Shown: one piece after another, positions 1 through 11,000 of the stretch | How positions within the stretch are numbered: the first letter of the stretch is position 1 | Layout: each line of letters opens with the position of its first letter | Assembly (NCBI GenBank): GCA_003609755.1 | Contig: AP017993.1 | Location: forward strand, 1-64,000 | DNA from: Planktothrix agardhii NIES-204 | GTDB lineage: Bacteria; Cyanobacteriota; Cyanobacteriia; Cyanobacteriales; Microcoleaceae | Length of the DNA stretch: 64,000 nt | Direction: 5' to 3' | Program-made: the position numbers and the translations under genes | The notes under the pieces: generated by a model | Database searches by the model: none | Told to the model about the DNA's origin: nothing | Seen by the model: only the letters and a program-made list of their open reading frames with translations

Positions 1-624
<624 letters not shown>

Positions 625-626
625 TG

Positions 627-2240
627 TTATCGAATGGGATTCTGAACTTTTTTAATTTTCCAAAGGGCTAGATAACGATCATTTGGGGTTAATAAATCTG
701 GTTTATAAATTTCATCTAAATTAAACTGACCTTCTTGATTAATTGTATCTTTTAATAGAGAAGAAGGATTAAATAAAAGTAAGGATTGATCAGGATTTAA
801 AATTTGTTCTAAATCTGTTTGAGGTAGTAAGTAAACCTTAAGATTAGGGTTTAAATGATAGCTTAAGGATAAAATATCAAAAATTTGTTGTGTTTCGGTG
901 ATTAATGCCGGAGATTTACTTTGGTTAATTAAACGAGCTATCGTCAAATTATGCCGATTTCGACCTTTTTGGTAAATGGGAACCGCCTCTTGATATAAAA
1001 TACAAGAAATTAAACTCACTGATAGGAGCAGTATTAAAATAAACCCCCAAAATCGACGTTTTTTAATCGAATGAAAATCAAAAATTTGAGTAGCGAATAA
1101 GTAAGCAACCGCTAACAATAAACCCAGATAACAAGGAATCAGATATCGAGAGGTTGCTGAAGCTTGTCCTTGGGAAATCCCATCGATTAAAAATAATAGT
1201 AAAGGATTTACTAAAATTAAACAGAAAACGAATAACCCGATTGATGGAGGTGTTTTTTGATAAAGGAAGTAACAAGCGAACGTTATTAACCCTAAAACAA
1301 AAATGGTGAGGAGAGATCCTAAGATTATAACGAACAAGCTGGGTTGTTCTGAACTCAAGAAATCAAAAAATAAAATTGAAAGGCTATAAATAAAAATAGC
1401 AACTTTTGGTAAAAACTCCATTGGTGCTTTCACCCAGGTCGTATTATCCTGGAGTTGTCGCCAGTTCAAGATAATTATCATCATCCAAGGAAGAAAAGCG
1501 AGTAATCCTAAGCCAGAATAAACGCTATAATTCTTAACCAGCTTTGTTAATTTTAATTTTTTGAGGGTTAGAATATAAAGGGTTGAACTGATTAAGGTAA
1601 AACCTGAGAATAAAGACGTATATAACCCTAAAATTAAGCTTAAGGTATAAGCTAACCAAGATTTAGGATGATTGAGGCGTATTACTTTTAATAAAGTTAA
1701 ACTGGATAATAGAAGAGTTAGCATCCATAAACTATAGGGACGAGCTTCTTGAGCGTAAGCCATAAAAAAGGGAGAAACCGCAAACAATGTAACGGCAACT
1801 TTCCCGACTTCTACAACTTTAAATAATTCTAAACATAATATATATAATAACGGGAAACACAAAACATTCAATAAAACCGATAAAGTTCGGGTGGCGAGGA
1901 TAGAACTTCCAAAGATTTGTTGCCAAATTCTGAGGAGAATAAAATATAAAGGTGCGTGTTCTGGACTTTGAGTTAAGGCAGAAATTGTATCCTTCCAGTT
2001 TCGGTCAGGATTTAGTTGTTGATATTGTTTTAATTCCTGAATCGTAATAGAATCTCGTTGAGAGAGGTCTTGAATCAACGCTTGTCGAGTGTAACCAGAA
2101 ACTCTTAAAGAGGTAGAAACTTCATCAACCCAATACACTTTTTCTCCTAAATTAATTACTCGGAGTCCTAAGCTGACGAGTACAATAATTAATAGTAAAA
2201 CGGTCAAGAATTGATGTCGGATAGCTTTTAGGTGATTCAT
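627..2240 (-). CDS. GT39/PMT-like multi-span membrane glycosyltransferase
   Basis: This is a 537-residue, very hydrophobic protein. It starts with an N-terminal transmembrane helix (about 11-30) and then YWVDEVSTS (Asp39-Glu40), the loop-1 acidic pair of GT-C enzymes (ArnT, protein O-mannosyltransferase). About ten further hydrophobic spans follow, with a soluble tail of about 90 residues. Family members move a sugar from a polyprenyl-phosphate carrier at the outer face of the plasma membrane. The ATG at 2240 overlaps the TGA of the upstream gene (ATGA), so the two are translationally coupled. Acceptor and sugar cannot be read from the sequence. Its place beside a GT-B glycosyltransferase and lipid-type PKS genes hints at decoration of a lipid or polysaccharide (inference). 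Confidence 0.72.
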   Translation of the reverse strand: MNHLKAIRHQFLTVLLLIIVLVSLGLRVINLGEKVYWVDEVSTSLRVSGYTRQALIQDLSQRDSITIQELKQYQQLNPDRNWKDTISALTQSPEHAPLYFILLRIWQQIFGSSILATRTLSVLLNVLCFPLLYILCLELFKVVEVGKVAVTLFAVSPFFMAYAQEARPYSLWMLTLLLSSLTLLKVIRLNHPKSWLAYTLSLILGLYTSLFSGFTLISSTLYILTLKKLKLTKLVKNYSVYSGLGLLAFLPWMMIIILNWRQLQDNTTWVKAPMEFLPKVAIFIYSLSILFFDFLSSEQPSLFVIILGSLLTIFVLGLITFACYFLYQKTPPSIGLFVFCLILVNPLLLFLIDGISQGQASATSRYLIPCYLGLLLAVAYLFATQIFDFHSIKKRRFWGFILILLLSVSLISCILYQEAVPIYQKGRNRHNLTIARLINQSKSPALITETQQIFDILSLSYHLNPNLKVYLLPQTDLEQILNPDQSLLLFNPSSLLKDTINQEGQFNLDEIYKPDLLTPNDRYLALWKIKKVQNPIR

Positions 2241-3979
2241 CTTTTAAGTTCCTTTTGGGTTATACAAGTTGTATCTAATACTTGAAAATTTGAGTAAGTA
2301 AAAACTGAACAAGGTTCTATTAAGGGAGTAATCGCTAATTTTTTTCCTTGTTTAAGCTGTTCAAGGGTTTCCAAAACTACTTTTTTAAATGAACTGTTCA
2401 CAAGCCAAGGCTTTTCTAATAAGTAATTGGGTTGATTAAAATTAGATTCCAGTAGCAAAAAATTAATGTTATATTGATGAATAAAGTTAGTAATTACCTC
2501 TAAATCAGAACTATACTGAGCTTGAATTAAATCAAGGGTTCGCTGGTAAATTTCCTGATAATATTTGATATGATGGGGAAGGGCAAACTCTCCACCCACT
2601 AAAACGGAACGTTGGGAAAAGGCTGGTAAATTATCAATTTCATCCGCTAAAGATGCAATTAAAGTGTCTTTCGGCTGAGTTGAAAAAAATTGATATAGTT
2701 CAGGATATTTACCAATGACCCATCCTTGGAAAATAAACGGAACAATTGGAATAAACGGTAAGACTAAAGAAAGGGTGAGGACTATTGCTGCGATTCTCAA
2801 ACTGATGATTTGTAAAAGTTGGCTTTTAGGTGATTCTCTTTGCAATTTGTGGTAAAATTTTACGCCATAATTTAACATAATAAATAAAACAATCCCCGAA
2901 CTTATTGCCATTATAAAAATAAAGCTATGGTAAGTATAGCGACTGGGGAAGTAAAGTTTAAACAGGAAAATATGAGCCAGAAAAAACAGACTTAAACAAG
3001 CTAAAATTAGAAAGAATAAAATCTGGATTTTAGAGGTAATAAACTGGGTTAAGAGAAGTTTAAGTTTTAAGAATAACGGTAAAGCTAAACTCAATAAAAT
3101 TGGGAAGGGATATAAGGGAAGATTTAAGCCACTATTCCCATCTAAAATAAAATAAAGAAGGTTAACCCCGAAATATTCAACCCGTCCGTTTAAACCGAAT
3201 TCTGGCATGATTTTCATCTGTGCGCCATTAAAGGTTTCACCAAATTCGGATAGTTGGACAGCAAAAATAGAAAGAATAATCGCAGCAATGATGAGTCCTG
3301 ATATCCAAAAAATATAGTTTTCTTTGTTTTTTGAAAACCGAATTGCTTTCCCTTTAAATTGAAATAATTTAGCGGTAAGTAATGCTAACGCAACTAATAA
3401 AAACTGGGGGAAAAATAGGCCTAGCAAGGCTAGGGTTAATAAGGTATAAAAAAGTGATCGCTCAATTAAATAATAAATAAAAGCTGCAAAAATTGGATAT
3501 AAAAAAGCTCTCGGTGTTGCCGAAATTAAATCATCATTCATCCAGAGATTTTCATTGAAAATTAATGTTCCTAAAAATGCTGCTTCTGGACGGGGGAAAA
3601 TATTAAGAGAAACGTGAAAAAGATAAGCAGTTGTGATTAACGCTAAAATAGTGGGTAAAATTTTCGCAAGCGTAATAGCACCGATTCCCATTTGAGCGAT
3701 TAACCAATAAATAAACTTATATCCAGCAGGCGCAACACCATAAAAATAATCAGCAATAAAATCTTCCGTAAACAATTGCAAATCAACGAATTTTTGTAAC
3801 CAAACTACATGATGTCTAGCATCATCTTGAATAAGATAAGGATGAATTAGATAAAAACTTATGGACATTAATCCAAAATAAATCGGAATCAATAAACTGA
3901 GCATTAACCAAAATCGAGTTGAACGATTTTTAAAGACATTAATAAGGTAAATTGAAGTTATAATTTTATTTTCGGTCAT
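2237..3979 (-). CDS. Multi-span membrane protein, possible GT-C-type glycosyltransferase
   Basis: This is a 580-residue protein with about 11-13 hydrophobic segments and a short C-terminal soluble region. After the first helix comes QDDARHH (Asp52-Asp53), an acidic pair in the position where GT-C glycosyltransferases hold their catalytic or metal-binding aspartates, so the fold is probably GT-C. I cannot name the family. It is the first gene of a two-gene operon: its TGA overlaps the ATG of the GT39-like gene. The divergent GT-B gene starts 20 bp away, so both promoters must lie in or near that gap. Products of such neighbours often act together on one surface glycan or glycolipid. Confidence 0.6.
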   Translation of the reverse strand: MTENKIITSIYLINVFKNRSTRFWLMLSLLIPIYFGLMSISFYLIHPYLIQDDARHHVVWLQKFVDLQLFTEDFIADYFYGVAPAGYKFIYWLIAQMGIGAITLAKILPTILALITTAYLFHVSLNIFPRPEAAFLGTLIFNENLWMNDDLISATPRAFLYPIFAAFIYYLIERSLFYTLLTLALLGLFFPQFLLVALALLTAKLFQFKGKAIRFSKNKENYIFWISGLIIAAIILSIFAVQLSEFGETFNGAQMKIMPEFGLNGRVEYFGVNLLYFILDGNSGLNLPLYPFPILLSLALPLFLKLKLLLTQFITSKIQILFFLILACLSLFFLAHIFLFKLYFPSRYTYHSFIFIMAISSGIVLFIMLNYGVKFYHKLQRESPKSQLLQIISLRIAAIVLTLSLVLPFIPIVPFIFQGWVIGKYPELYQFFSTQPKDTLIASLADEIDNLPAFSQRSVLVGGEFALPHHIKYYQEIYQRTLDLIQAQYSSDLEVITNFIHQYNINFLLLESNFNQPNYLLEKPWLVNSSFKKVVLETLEQLKQGKKLAITPLIEPCSVFTYSNFQVLDTTCITQKELKR

Positions 3980-3999
3980 TGTTTTTAAATTAATTGATC

Positions 4000-5226
4000 A
4001 TGAAAATTGCAATCATTACGTCAGGATTTCTTCCCGTTGTTGATGGCGTGACCATAACGGTTTTTCAGCGAATTCAAAAGCTGAGTCAACTCGGACATCA
4101 GGTTTTATTATTTTGTCCTGATTATAGTGCATTACCAACCATTTATCCCCATTGGAAAGATTATACAGGAGATATTTTACCTGGAGTTCGGGTTATTAAT
4201 TTAGACAGTACCGCCTTTACGGGGGTTGATTTTGAACGGAATGTGAGTCAAAAATCTTATCAAATCGTATTAGAAGAATTAGAACAGTTTCAACCCGATA
4301 TTATTCATGTTGATGAACCGGAAAGACTGTGGTTAGGGTTTTTAAAACGACCTGGAATCGATTTTTCTAAACAATATAATATTCCCTGCGTGAGTTTTTT
4401 TCATAGTAATTTAATGGAATATTTAGAGGATTATTTACCGTTACCCTACGTTATTATTGCAGGGATTCAGTTTTTATTAAAATTTCATTTTAGATGGACG
4501 TATAACGGCTATAATGCAACGTTAACCGCTAGTTCCTCTAGTGCTAAAAAGTTGGTTAAGGTTGGACTTTGTAATGTTATTTTTGATCAGTTATTAGGCG
4601 TTGATTTAGAACAATTTAATCCCTACAAACGGGAAGAAAACTTTTTTGCTAAACATTATCATTTATCTAATGTTGATGACAAGGTTAAACTAATCTTTTT
4701 AGGACGGTTAACGCCTGATAAGGGGTGGAAGTTTACCCTTAAATCTTTACCGAAAATACAAGAATTGATTGATTTAGATCAAGTTAGTTTTATAATTGCA
4801 GGCGATGGGGAATTGAAAGATGAAATTGCTCAGAACTTTAAATCTTTTACCTCTAATATTCATTTTTTAGGGCGGGTGGAACCGAGTCAAGTTGCAGGAC
4901 TTTTAGCCAATAGTGATATCCATATTACTACGTCGGAAAAAGAAACCAGAGGGTTAACAATATTAGAAGCATTTGCATCAGGTATTCCGGTTTTAGCACC
5001 TGCTGCGGGTGGGGTTATTGATAGTATTGAATCGGGGAAAAATGGATTGTTATTTACACCTAAAAATGCTGATGATTTTGCTAAAAAGTTAAAAGTTTTA
5101 GTGGAGAATTCGGGGTTACGGGAACAAATGGGACAGCAAGGGAGAGAAACTGTTAAAGATTTTAGTTGGGATGAGGCGGTTCAAAATTTATTAGAGATTT
5201 GGAAACAACAAATTGAGCAGAAGTAA
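4000..5226 (+). CDS. GT4-family (GT-B fold) glycosyltransferase
   Basis: The protein has 408 residues from the ATG at 4000; a TTG two codons earlier is less likely. The N-terminus MKIAIITSGFLPVVDGVT with the following histidine- and glycine-rich segments is the acceptor domain of GT4 enzymes such as SqdX, PimB and MGDG/mannosyl transferases. The C-terminal half has FLGRLTPDKGW and the donor-site signature ETRGLTILEAFASGIPVLA, with paired glutamates (EX7E-type). It should transfer a nucleotide-activated sugar at the cytoplasmic membrane face with retention of configuration. It is divergent from the two membrane proteins and convergent with the SRPBCC gene, and is followed by a strong hairpin. 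Sulfolipid synthase (SqdX) is possible but not proven. Confidence 0.85.
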   Translation: MKIAIITSGFLPVVDGVTITVFQRIQKLSQLGHQVLLFCPDYSALPTIYPHWKDYTGDILPGVRVINLDSTAFTGVDFERNVSQKSYQIVLEELEQFQPDIIHVDEPERLWLGFLKRPGIDFSKQYNIPCVSFFHSNLMEYLEDYLPLPYVIIAGIQFLLKFHFRWTYNGYNATLTASSSSAKKLVKVGLCNVIFDQLLGVDLEQFNPYKREENFFAKHYHLSNVDDKVKLIFLGRLTPDKGWKFTLKSLPKIQELIDLDQVSFIIAGDGELKDEIAQNFKSFTSNIHFLGRVEPSQVAGLLANSDIHITTSEKETRGLTILEAFASGIPVLAPAAGGVIDSIESGKNGLLFTPKNADDFAKKLKVLVENSGLREQMGQQGRETVKDFSWDEAVQNLLEIWKQQIEQK

Positions 5227-5231
5227 GACAA

Positions 5232-5276
5232 GGGAAGTGAAGCAATCCTAAAGGTTTTAAGATTGCTTCACTTCCC
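5232..5276. terminator. Bidirectional hairpin terminator between convergent genes
   Basis: A perfect 16-bp inverted repeat (GGGAAGTGAAGCAATC and its complement) with a 13-base loop lies between the stop codons of the GT4 gene (+) and the SRPBCC gene (-). No long U tract follows on either strand, so it may act partly as a transcript-stabilising 3' stem. Confidence 0.7.
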
Positions 5277-5293
5277 TCCCAACGACAATAGAA

Positions 5294-5893
5294 TTAATTG
5301 CGACGTTCAGATTCTTTCTTAATGGCTTCTAAGGTCATTTTCAATGTATTTTCATAGATAGTATAAAATAAAGCTCTGGTGCGGGTTAAACCGGGATCAA
5401 CATTAACTTGATGCTGAATAATCACTTGTTTAGAGGAAATCGGTTCAATTGTCCAGCTTCCTTGTAACGCTTTCACCTCTCCTTCAACGAGTTTAAATGC
5501 AATTTGTTTAGGATAAGTTTCGCTGGCTGAAAGGCGAATTCGGCTTGTTTCATCAACAATGAGTGCTTTAATTCTATACACTTGTTCAAAAACTTTTTGA
5601 TTTCCTTGAACTTTTAACAGTTTGCTGCTTGTAACATTAGGTAAAAATTGATAAAAATTATTATAATCTGTTAACACTTTCCAAGCGGTATCCGCAGAGC
5701 TATTGACAACAATTCTAACCACATATTGCCCATTTCTTCCGGTTAATATTGCCCGTTGAGGCTGGCTGGCTAACAGAACAGGATTAACGCGTTCAGCAAC
5801 TGCAAGGGGACTATTGATCAAGGTGAAACTTAAACCAATAGCAGACGCAAAGGTAATCCAAGATTGCCAAGAGTTTTGAGACTTAAAAAACAT
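5294..5893 (-). CDS. SRPBCC (START/polyketide-cyclase-like) protein with N-terminal membrane or signal segment
   Basis: There are 199 residues from the ATG at 5893. The frame also extends to a TTG at 5965 inside the end of the KS gene, but the ATG gives a sensible signal or anchor segment: Lys-rich start, hydrophobic stretch, then SPLAVAE, an Ala-X-Ala-like cleavage site. The mature part has the SRPBCC pattern: a VVNSSADTAWKVLTDYNN helix-grip start, FLPNVTSSKLL, and a long C-terminal helix. SRPBCC proteins bind hydrophobic ligands, and some cyclise polyketides. It lies directly downstream of the KS-only gene and probably shares its transcript. An export-type N-terminus would place it outside the cytoplasm, which argues for lipid handling rather than classical cyclisation (inference). 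Confidence 0.75.
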   Translation of the reverse strand: MFFKSQNSWQSWITFASAIGLSFTLINSPLAVAERVNPVLLASQPQRAILTGRNGQYVVRIVVNSSADTAWKVLTDYNNFYQFLPNVTSSKLLKVQGNQKVFEQVYRIKALIVDETSRIRLSASETYPKQIAFKLVEGEVKALQGSWTIEPISSKQVIIQHQVNVDPGLTRTRALFYTIYENTLKMTLEAIKKESERRN

Positions 5894-5955
5894 CTGTTCA
5901 TAGTGGCGCTGAGAGCGCGGCACACCAAGATTAACCTGGTCAATTATATCAAAAA

Positions 5956-7869
5956 CTAAATCCAAAATTGTTGTCTTTGAAACGGATAATTAGGTAACAC
6001 TACTTTACAACCCGAATAACCTTGATAGAATTTCTCCCAATTAACCGACCCTCCATTAACGTAAAATTCTGCTAAATTAGATAACAATTTCGCGTCGTTT
6101 TGTAAGGGTAGAAACTCTAGGTCTGGGAAAAAACTATGATTAACTTGATTTTCTCGCACTCGTCCTTGAAATAGTTCTTCTGGGGTTCCTCCACTACAAA
6201 ATTCAGCGAATTGTTGTTGTAATTCTTGTTTAGATCGGGTAATAATGGCTAACCGATGATTAAATTGCGATCGCCCGATATTCGCAGTAAAACAAATATC
6301 GGCTAAAGCGTGATTTTTATTATTTTTTAAGTAATTTTGATATCGGACAGCTAACTGTTGTAAAGCGGTTGGAGTTTTTGCCGATAAAGTTAATAGATTA
6401 ACAGTTGGTTCTGTTGTTATTGATTTCGTCTCTAATAACGGAGCTTCTGCTAAGATAACATGGGCATTCGTTCCACTAAATCCGAAGGAACTGACCCCTG
6501 CTATTCGGTCTTGATTTCCTCTCACCCAAGGTAAAAAAACGGTTGGAACTTTAACCGCTATTTTATCCCAATCAATATGAGAATTAGGGGTATTAAAATG
6601 TAAATGGGGTGGAATTTCTTGATGTTGTAATGCTAAAATAACTTTAATTAATCCAGCCATTCCTGCCGCCGCTTCCAAGTGACCAATATTGGTTTTAATA
6701 GAAGCGATAATTAAAGGAAAATGATCTGCTCGATTTTCGCCATAAACGGCATTTAAAGCATTCACTTCGATCGGATCTCCTAATGGAGTTCCAGTGCCAT
6801 GAGTTTCAATATAACTGACTTGTTCTGGTTTAACTCGACCATTCTCTAACGCTTGCTGAATCACGGTTTGCTGGGCGCGACCATTGGGAACTGTTAAGCC
6901 ACTGGTACGACCATCATGGTTAACGGCAGAACCCCGAATAATCGCTAATATATTATCATTTGAAGCGATCGCATCGTTTAACCGTTTTAATACAATGACC
7001 CCGCAACCTTCCCCCCGAACAAATCCATCCGCCGCTTGATCAAAGGTTTTACAACGTCCTTCTGGGGATAACATTTTTGCCCTAGAAAAGTTAATGCTCA
7101 TTTGCGGAGAAAGAATTCGGTTAACCCCTGCTGCGATCGCCAGATTACACTCCTGATTTCTTAAACTTTGGCAAGCGGAATGAACGGCAACTAATGAAGA
7201 GGAACAAGCCGTATCTAACGCTAAACTAGGGCCAGTAAAACCAAAGCTATAGGAAATTCGACCGGCCGCCAAGCTATGGGAATTTCCAGTGGCAAGATAA
7301 GCATCAATTTCAGTGTTTTGGCGGCTGAGTAACCGATGCCAATAATCATTTGCACAGATGCCAACAAAGACTCCCGTTTGGTTTCCCACGAGGCGATCGA
7401 CGGCTAAACCCGCATTTTCTAATGCTTCCCAACTCACTTCTAAAAGCAGGCGTTGTTGGGGGTCGAGACTGGCGGCTTCTCTGGGAGAAATGCGGAAAAA
7501 TTGAGCATCAAAATCCTGTAAATTGCCGACAAACCCCCCCAGACGGTTACAAATGGTTCCTGGGATGTCGGGGTTTGGATGATAGTATTCATCGATATTC
7601 CAGCGATCTTGGGGAACAGGTGCGATCGCATCAACGCCATTCCGCAGCAGTTGCCAAAATTGTTCGGGACTTTCCACACCCCCTGGAAAACGGCATCCCG
7701 TCCCAATAATGGCAATGGGTTCATGATGGCGATTTTCCAGCGCCTCTAGTTTGGCTTGCATTTGTTCGAGGGCCAAAAGTGCTCGTTTGGTTGGGGATAG
7801 TTCGGTATGCAATTTATTAGAATCAGCAAATTCTGATTTTCTATCGCATAAAATCCATTTTGTCAACAA
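5956..7869 (-). CDS. Polyketide synthase ketosynthase protein lacking its AT domain
   Basis: The frame has 637 residues from a TTG at 7869. A stop lies two codons upstream. The first ATG (7761) would remove part of the helical docking segment (LSPTKRALLALEQMQAK), so a TTG start is preferred but unproven. The KS domain (about 50-470) is complete: DTACSSSLVAVH with active-site Cys near 220, ETHGTGT with His near 356, and KTNIGHLEAAAG with His near 395. After the KS comes the usual KS-AT linker (SAKTPTALQQLA...). The protein then jumps to the post-AT linker and ends with VLPNYPFQRQQFWI, so the ~300-residue AT, and any ACP, is absent. It would need extender units from elsewhere or act on a preloaded ACP. 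It is 154 bp downstream of the large PKS and upstream of the SRPBCC gene. Confidence 0.85.
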   Translation of the reverse strand: MLTKWILCDRKSEFADSNKLHTELSPTKRALLALEQMQAKLEALENRHHEPIAIIGTGCRFPGGVESPEQFWQLLRNGVDAIAPVPQDRWNIDEYYHPNPDIPGTICNRLGGFVGNLQDFDAQFFRISPREAASLDPQQRLLLEVSWEALENAGLAVDRLVGNQTGVFVGICANDYWHRLLSRQNTEIDAYLATGNSHSLAAGRISYSFGFTGPSLALDTACSSSLVAVHSACQSLRNQECNLAIAAGVNRILSPQMSINFSRAKMLSPEGRCKTFDQAADGFVRGEGCGVIVLKRLNDAIASNDNILAIIRGSAVNHDGRTSGLTVPNGRAQQTVIQQALENGRVKPEQVSYIETHGTGTPLGDPIEVNALNAVYGENRADHFPLIIASIKTNIGHLEAAAGMAGLIKVILALQHQEIPPHLHFNTPNSHIDWDKIAVKVPTVFLPWVRGNQDRIAGVSSFGFSGTNAHVILAEAPLLETKSITTEPTVNLLTLSAKTPTALQQLAVRYQNYLKNNKNHALADICFTANIGRSQFNHRLAIITRSKQELQQQFAEFCSGGTPEELFQGRVRENQVNHSFFPDLEFLPLQNDAKLLSNLAEFYVNGGSVNWEKFYQGYSGCKVVLPNYPFQRQQFWI

Positions 7870-8023
7870 GTTTCAGGAGATTGTTTTAACAAAACCTGTT
7901 GACATCTATAGTTGAAAACGTGAGATTATGGAATTAAAACAACTAATAGCAAAAAATAATGCTTGAAAGCTCTGGGAAAACTTAAAATAAGTTTTTTATT
8001 GGTTTCTAATGCTTTAGATTTTA

Positions 8024-11000
8024 TTAATAATTCCAAAGGTTCAATTTTTCTAATAACAGCGCCTCTGCTTTCTCCTCAGAAAGCTGTTGAACTTGAGACA
8101 AGAATTCATCAACAATTCGTTGATTTTTATCATAGGTTAAAGATAGAATACTTTCCCCTAAATAATTGGTTAAATCGGCTAACGTGGGATAGTCAAAAAT
8201 TATCGTCGTTGGAAAAGAACATTGAAAACGATTTTGCAAACGGTTTCTGAATTCCACAGATGTTAAAGAATCTAAACCGAGTTCAGAAAATCCCTGGTTT
8301 GGGTCAAGAGTTGTCCCCGTATCTAAACCTAACACAATCGCTAATTGAGATTGAATTTCTTGTTTTAATTGTTGATAAGCTTCGGTTATCGGTAAAGATT
8401 TCAGTTGATTAATCCAAGTTTGTTCTTCCTGAGAAGACAATAACAATTCACTCAAGAAAGGATAGCTTTTTTGTTGCAGTAATTGAGGGTGTTCAAAATC
8501 AACCACACTCACTTGAGTCGGTTTTTCTATTAAAATCCACTCTAAAACAGCTAACCCTTGTTCAGAGGAAATTGTTCCCATTCCTTTAATACTTAAAGGT
8601 TGATTTGTTCGATGTGCGAGTCCGATTTCACCCCAAGCACCCCAGTTAATACTGGTGGCTGTTTGTCCTTGTCCTCGCCGGAAATGCGCTAAAGTATCTA
8701 AGGTGATATTCGCGGCGGAATAGTTGCTTTGACCTGCGGAACCCAACACCGAAGCAACGGAAGAAAATAAGAGGAAAAAGTCGAGATCAAGATTACGAGT
8801 TAATTGATGTAAATTCCAGCCGCCTTTAAGTTTCGGTGATATCACTTTTTCAAAAGATTCTCGACTTTGTTGAACTAACATCTTATCTTCAATTAATCCC
8901 GCCGCATGAATCACTCCTTTTAAGGGAGGTAAACTTTGATGAATTTCCTCAAATACCGTTGCTAATTGCTGATAATCCGTAACATCCGCTTGTCTAACAA
9001 TAATATTAGCTTGAAACGAGTTAATTCGAGCATGAATCACCTCGCTTACGGAATTCCTCCCCACTAAAATTATCGTATTTGCTCCCCATTTGCTCAACTG
9101 TTCTGCAATGGTTAATCCTAAATCTCCTAATCCTCCAGTAATTAAATAAGATGAGTCTTCCCAACTGCTTTTAGAACGATTCGAGTTGGTTTGTTCTAGG
9201 GGAGGAGTAATAATAATTTTACCAATATGTTTCGCTTGCTGCATAAACCGAAACCCCTCGATTATCTGTTCTGCGGAGAAAACTTGATAAGGTAACGGTT
9301 GAAGCTGAGACACAGCAAATTGAGGAATTAATTGAGAAAATAAGGATTGAATTAAACTCGGATTTTGCTGAATCATCTCGATTAAATCAACAATAAAATA
9401 AGAAATATTCGGTTTGAAATCAGCGACTTTTTCCGGTTGCCAAATATTTTGTTTTCCAATTTCTATAAAACGACCGTTTTCTTTAAGAATTGAAAGGCTT
9501 TTAGGAATAAAATCTCCCGTTAGGGAATTTAAGACAATATCAACACCTTCACCTTCTGTTAGCGTGAGAATTTGTTCCGCAAAGTCTAATGTTCGGGAGT
9601 TCATAATATACTTAACTCCCATAGATTCTAGCAGCGACCATTTGCTCGGAGATGCGGTCGCAAAGACTTCTGCACCTGCTTTTTTAGCCAATTGTACCGC
9701 AGCTAACCCTACGCCTCCGGTTGCTGCATGAATGAGAATGCGATCGCCTTTGGTAATATTTGCTAAAGAATATAAAGTATAGAAAGCGGTTAGAAATGCA
9801 CCGGGTATTGTTGCGGCTTCTACAACCGTTAACAATTCGGGTTTGAGGACAACTAATTCAGCATTAATTGTAATATATTGGTTAAAGCTGCCAGGTGCGA
9901 TCGCCATTACTGGATCACCGATTTTAAATGAGTTTACTCCATCCCCAACGGCGATAATTTCTCCCGCACATTCTAACCCTAAATCTCCCGCTTCCCCTGG
10001 ATACAAATCTAAAGCATTTAAAACATCTCTAAAATTTAATCCAGTTGCTTGCACTTTGATTTCCACTTCCCCAAAACTGGGTTGACGGCGAGAAATGGGT
10101 TGCCATTTTAAATGTTCTAAGGTTCCTCGTTGCGTAATTTGTAGTTGTAGTGACGTTTGAGGAAATGAATGGTGCTGAGATTTTTTAATCAGTCGAGGAA
10201 CCCAGCGATCGCCCTTTCTAAATGCAATTTGATCTTCAGAATTTTCTGTTATAATTTCTGTGAATAACTGTGCCGCTTCATCCGGTTGGGGAGAGACATC
10301 TAAATCAATTAACCGACACCGAAATTCAGGATGTTCTAAAGCGATGGTTTTTCCCAGTCCCCAAAGGGTTGATTGAAGAATTGCAGGTTCTTGAATGATA
10401 CTATTATTAATGGCTTGTGTTCCTCTAGTGACGATAAAAAGTTGAGGTGGTTCTGACCCTTGTTGAGATGCTAAACTTTGAATTAAATTAAGAATAATTT
10501 CCCATTCCGGTTGAGAGGAAGTTTCAAGACTCCCTAAATAAATCACACCTTGTAAGGGAAGATGCGATCGCCTAAACTTAAATAACGTTTCAAAATCAAT
10601 CGGTTCTATTAGATTAACTAACTGACAAGTTTGATTATGGGAGGTTAGCAATATTTCTAGCGATTTTGCAAGCGTTGAAGGTTGAGTTAAAATTAACCAA
10701 TCCCCTACTTTTTTCGTTAAATTAGAAAGAGTTTGAGGGACAGATTGATTTTGTTTTTGCCATTTTATTTCATATAACCAATTGTACCAATTTTCTAACG
10801 GTTGTTGAGGTATTTCTACACCAAGAAGCGTTTGGGAAGTCACTTTTTTAGACGTTAACCCTTTGACTTCCATTACTAAATCACCTGCGGTGTTAAAGAG
10901 TTGAACATCAGCAACTAAGGAATTAGAACGTAACCTGACATAACTCCAGACGCAGGTTTGAGGACGTTGATAAATTGTTAACTGTTCAAGCGAAGTAGGT

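Noticed and set aside
5894-5965. TTG start of the SRPBCC gene at 5965.
   Set aside because: It would put charged residues before a clear signal-type segment and overlap the KS gene end; the ATG at 5893 fits better.
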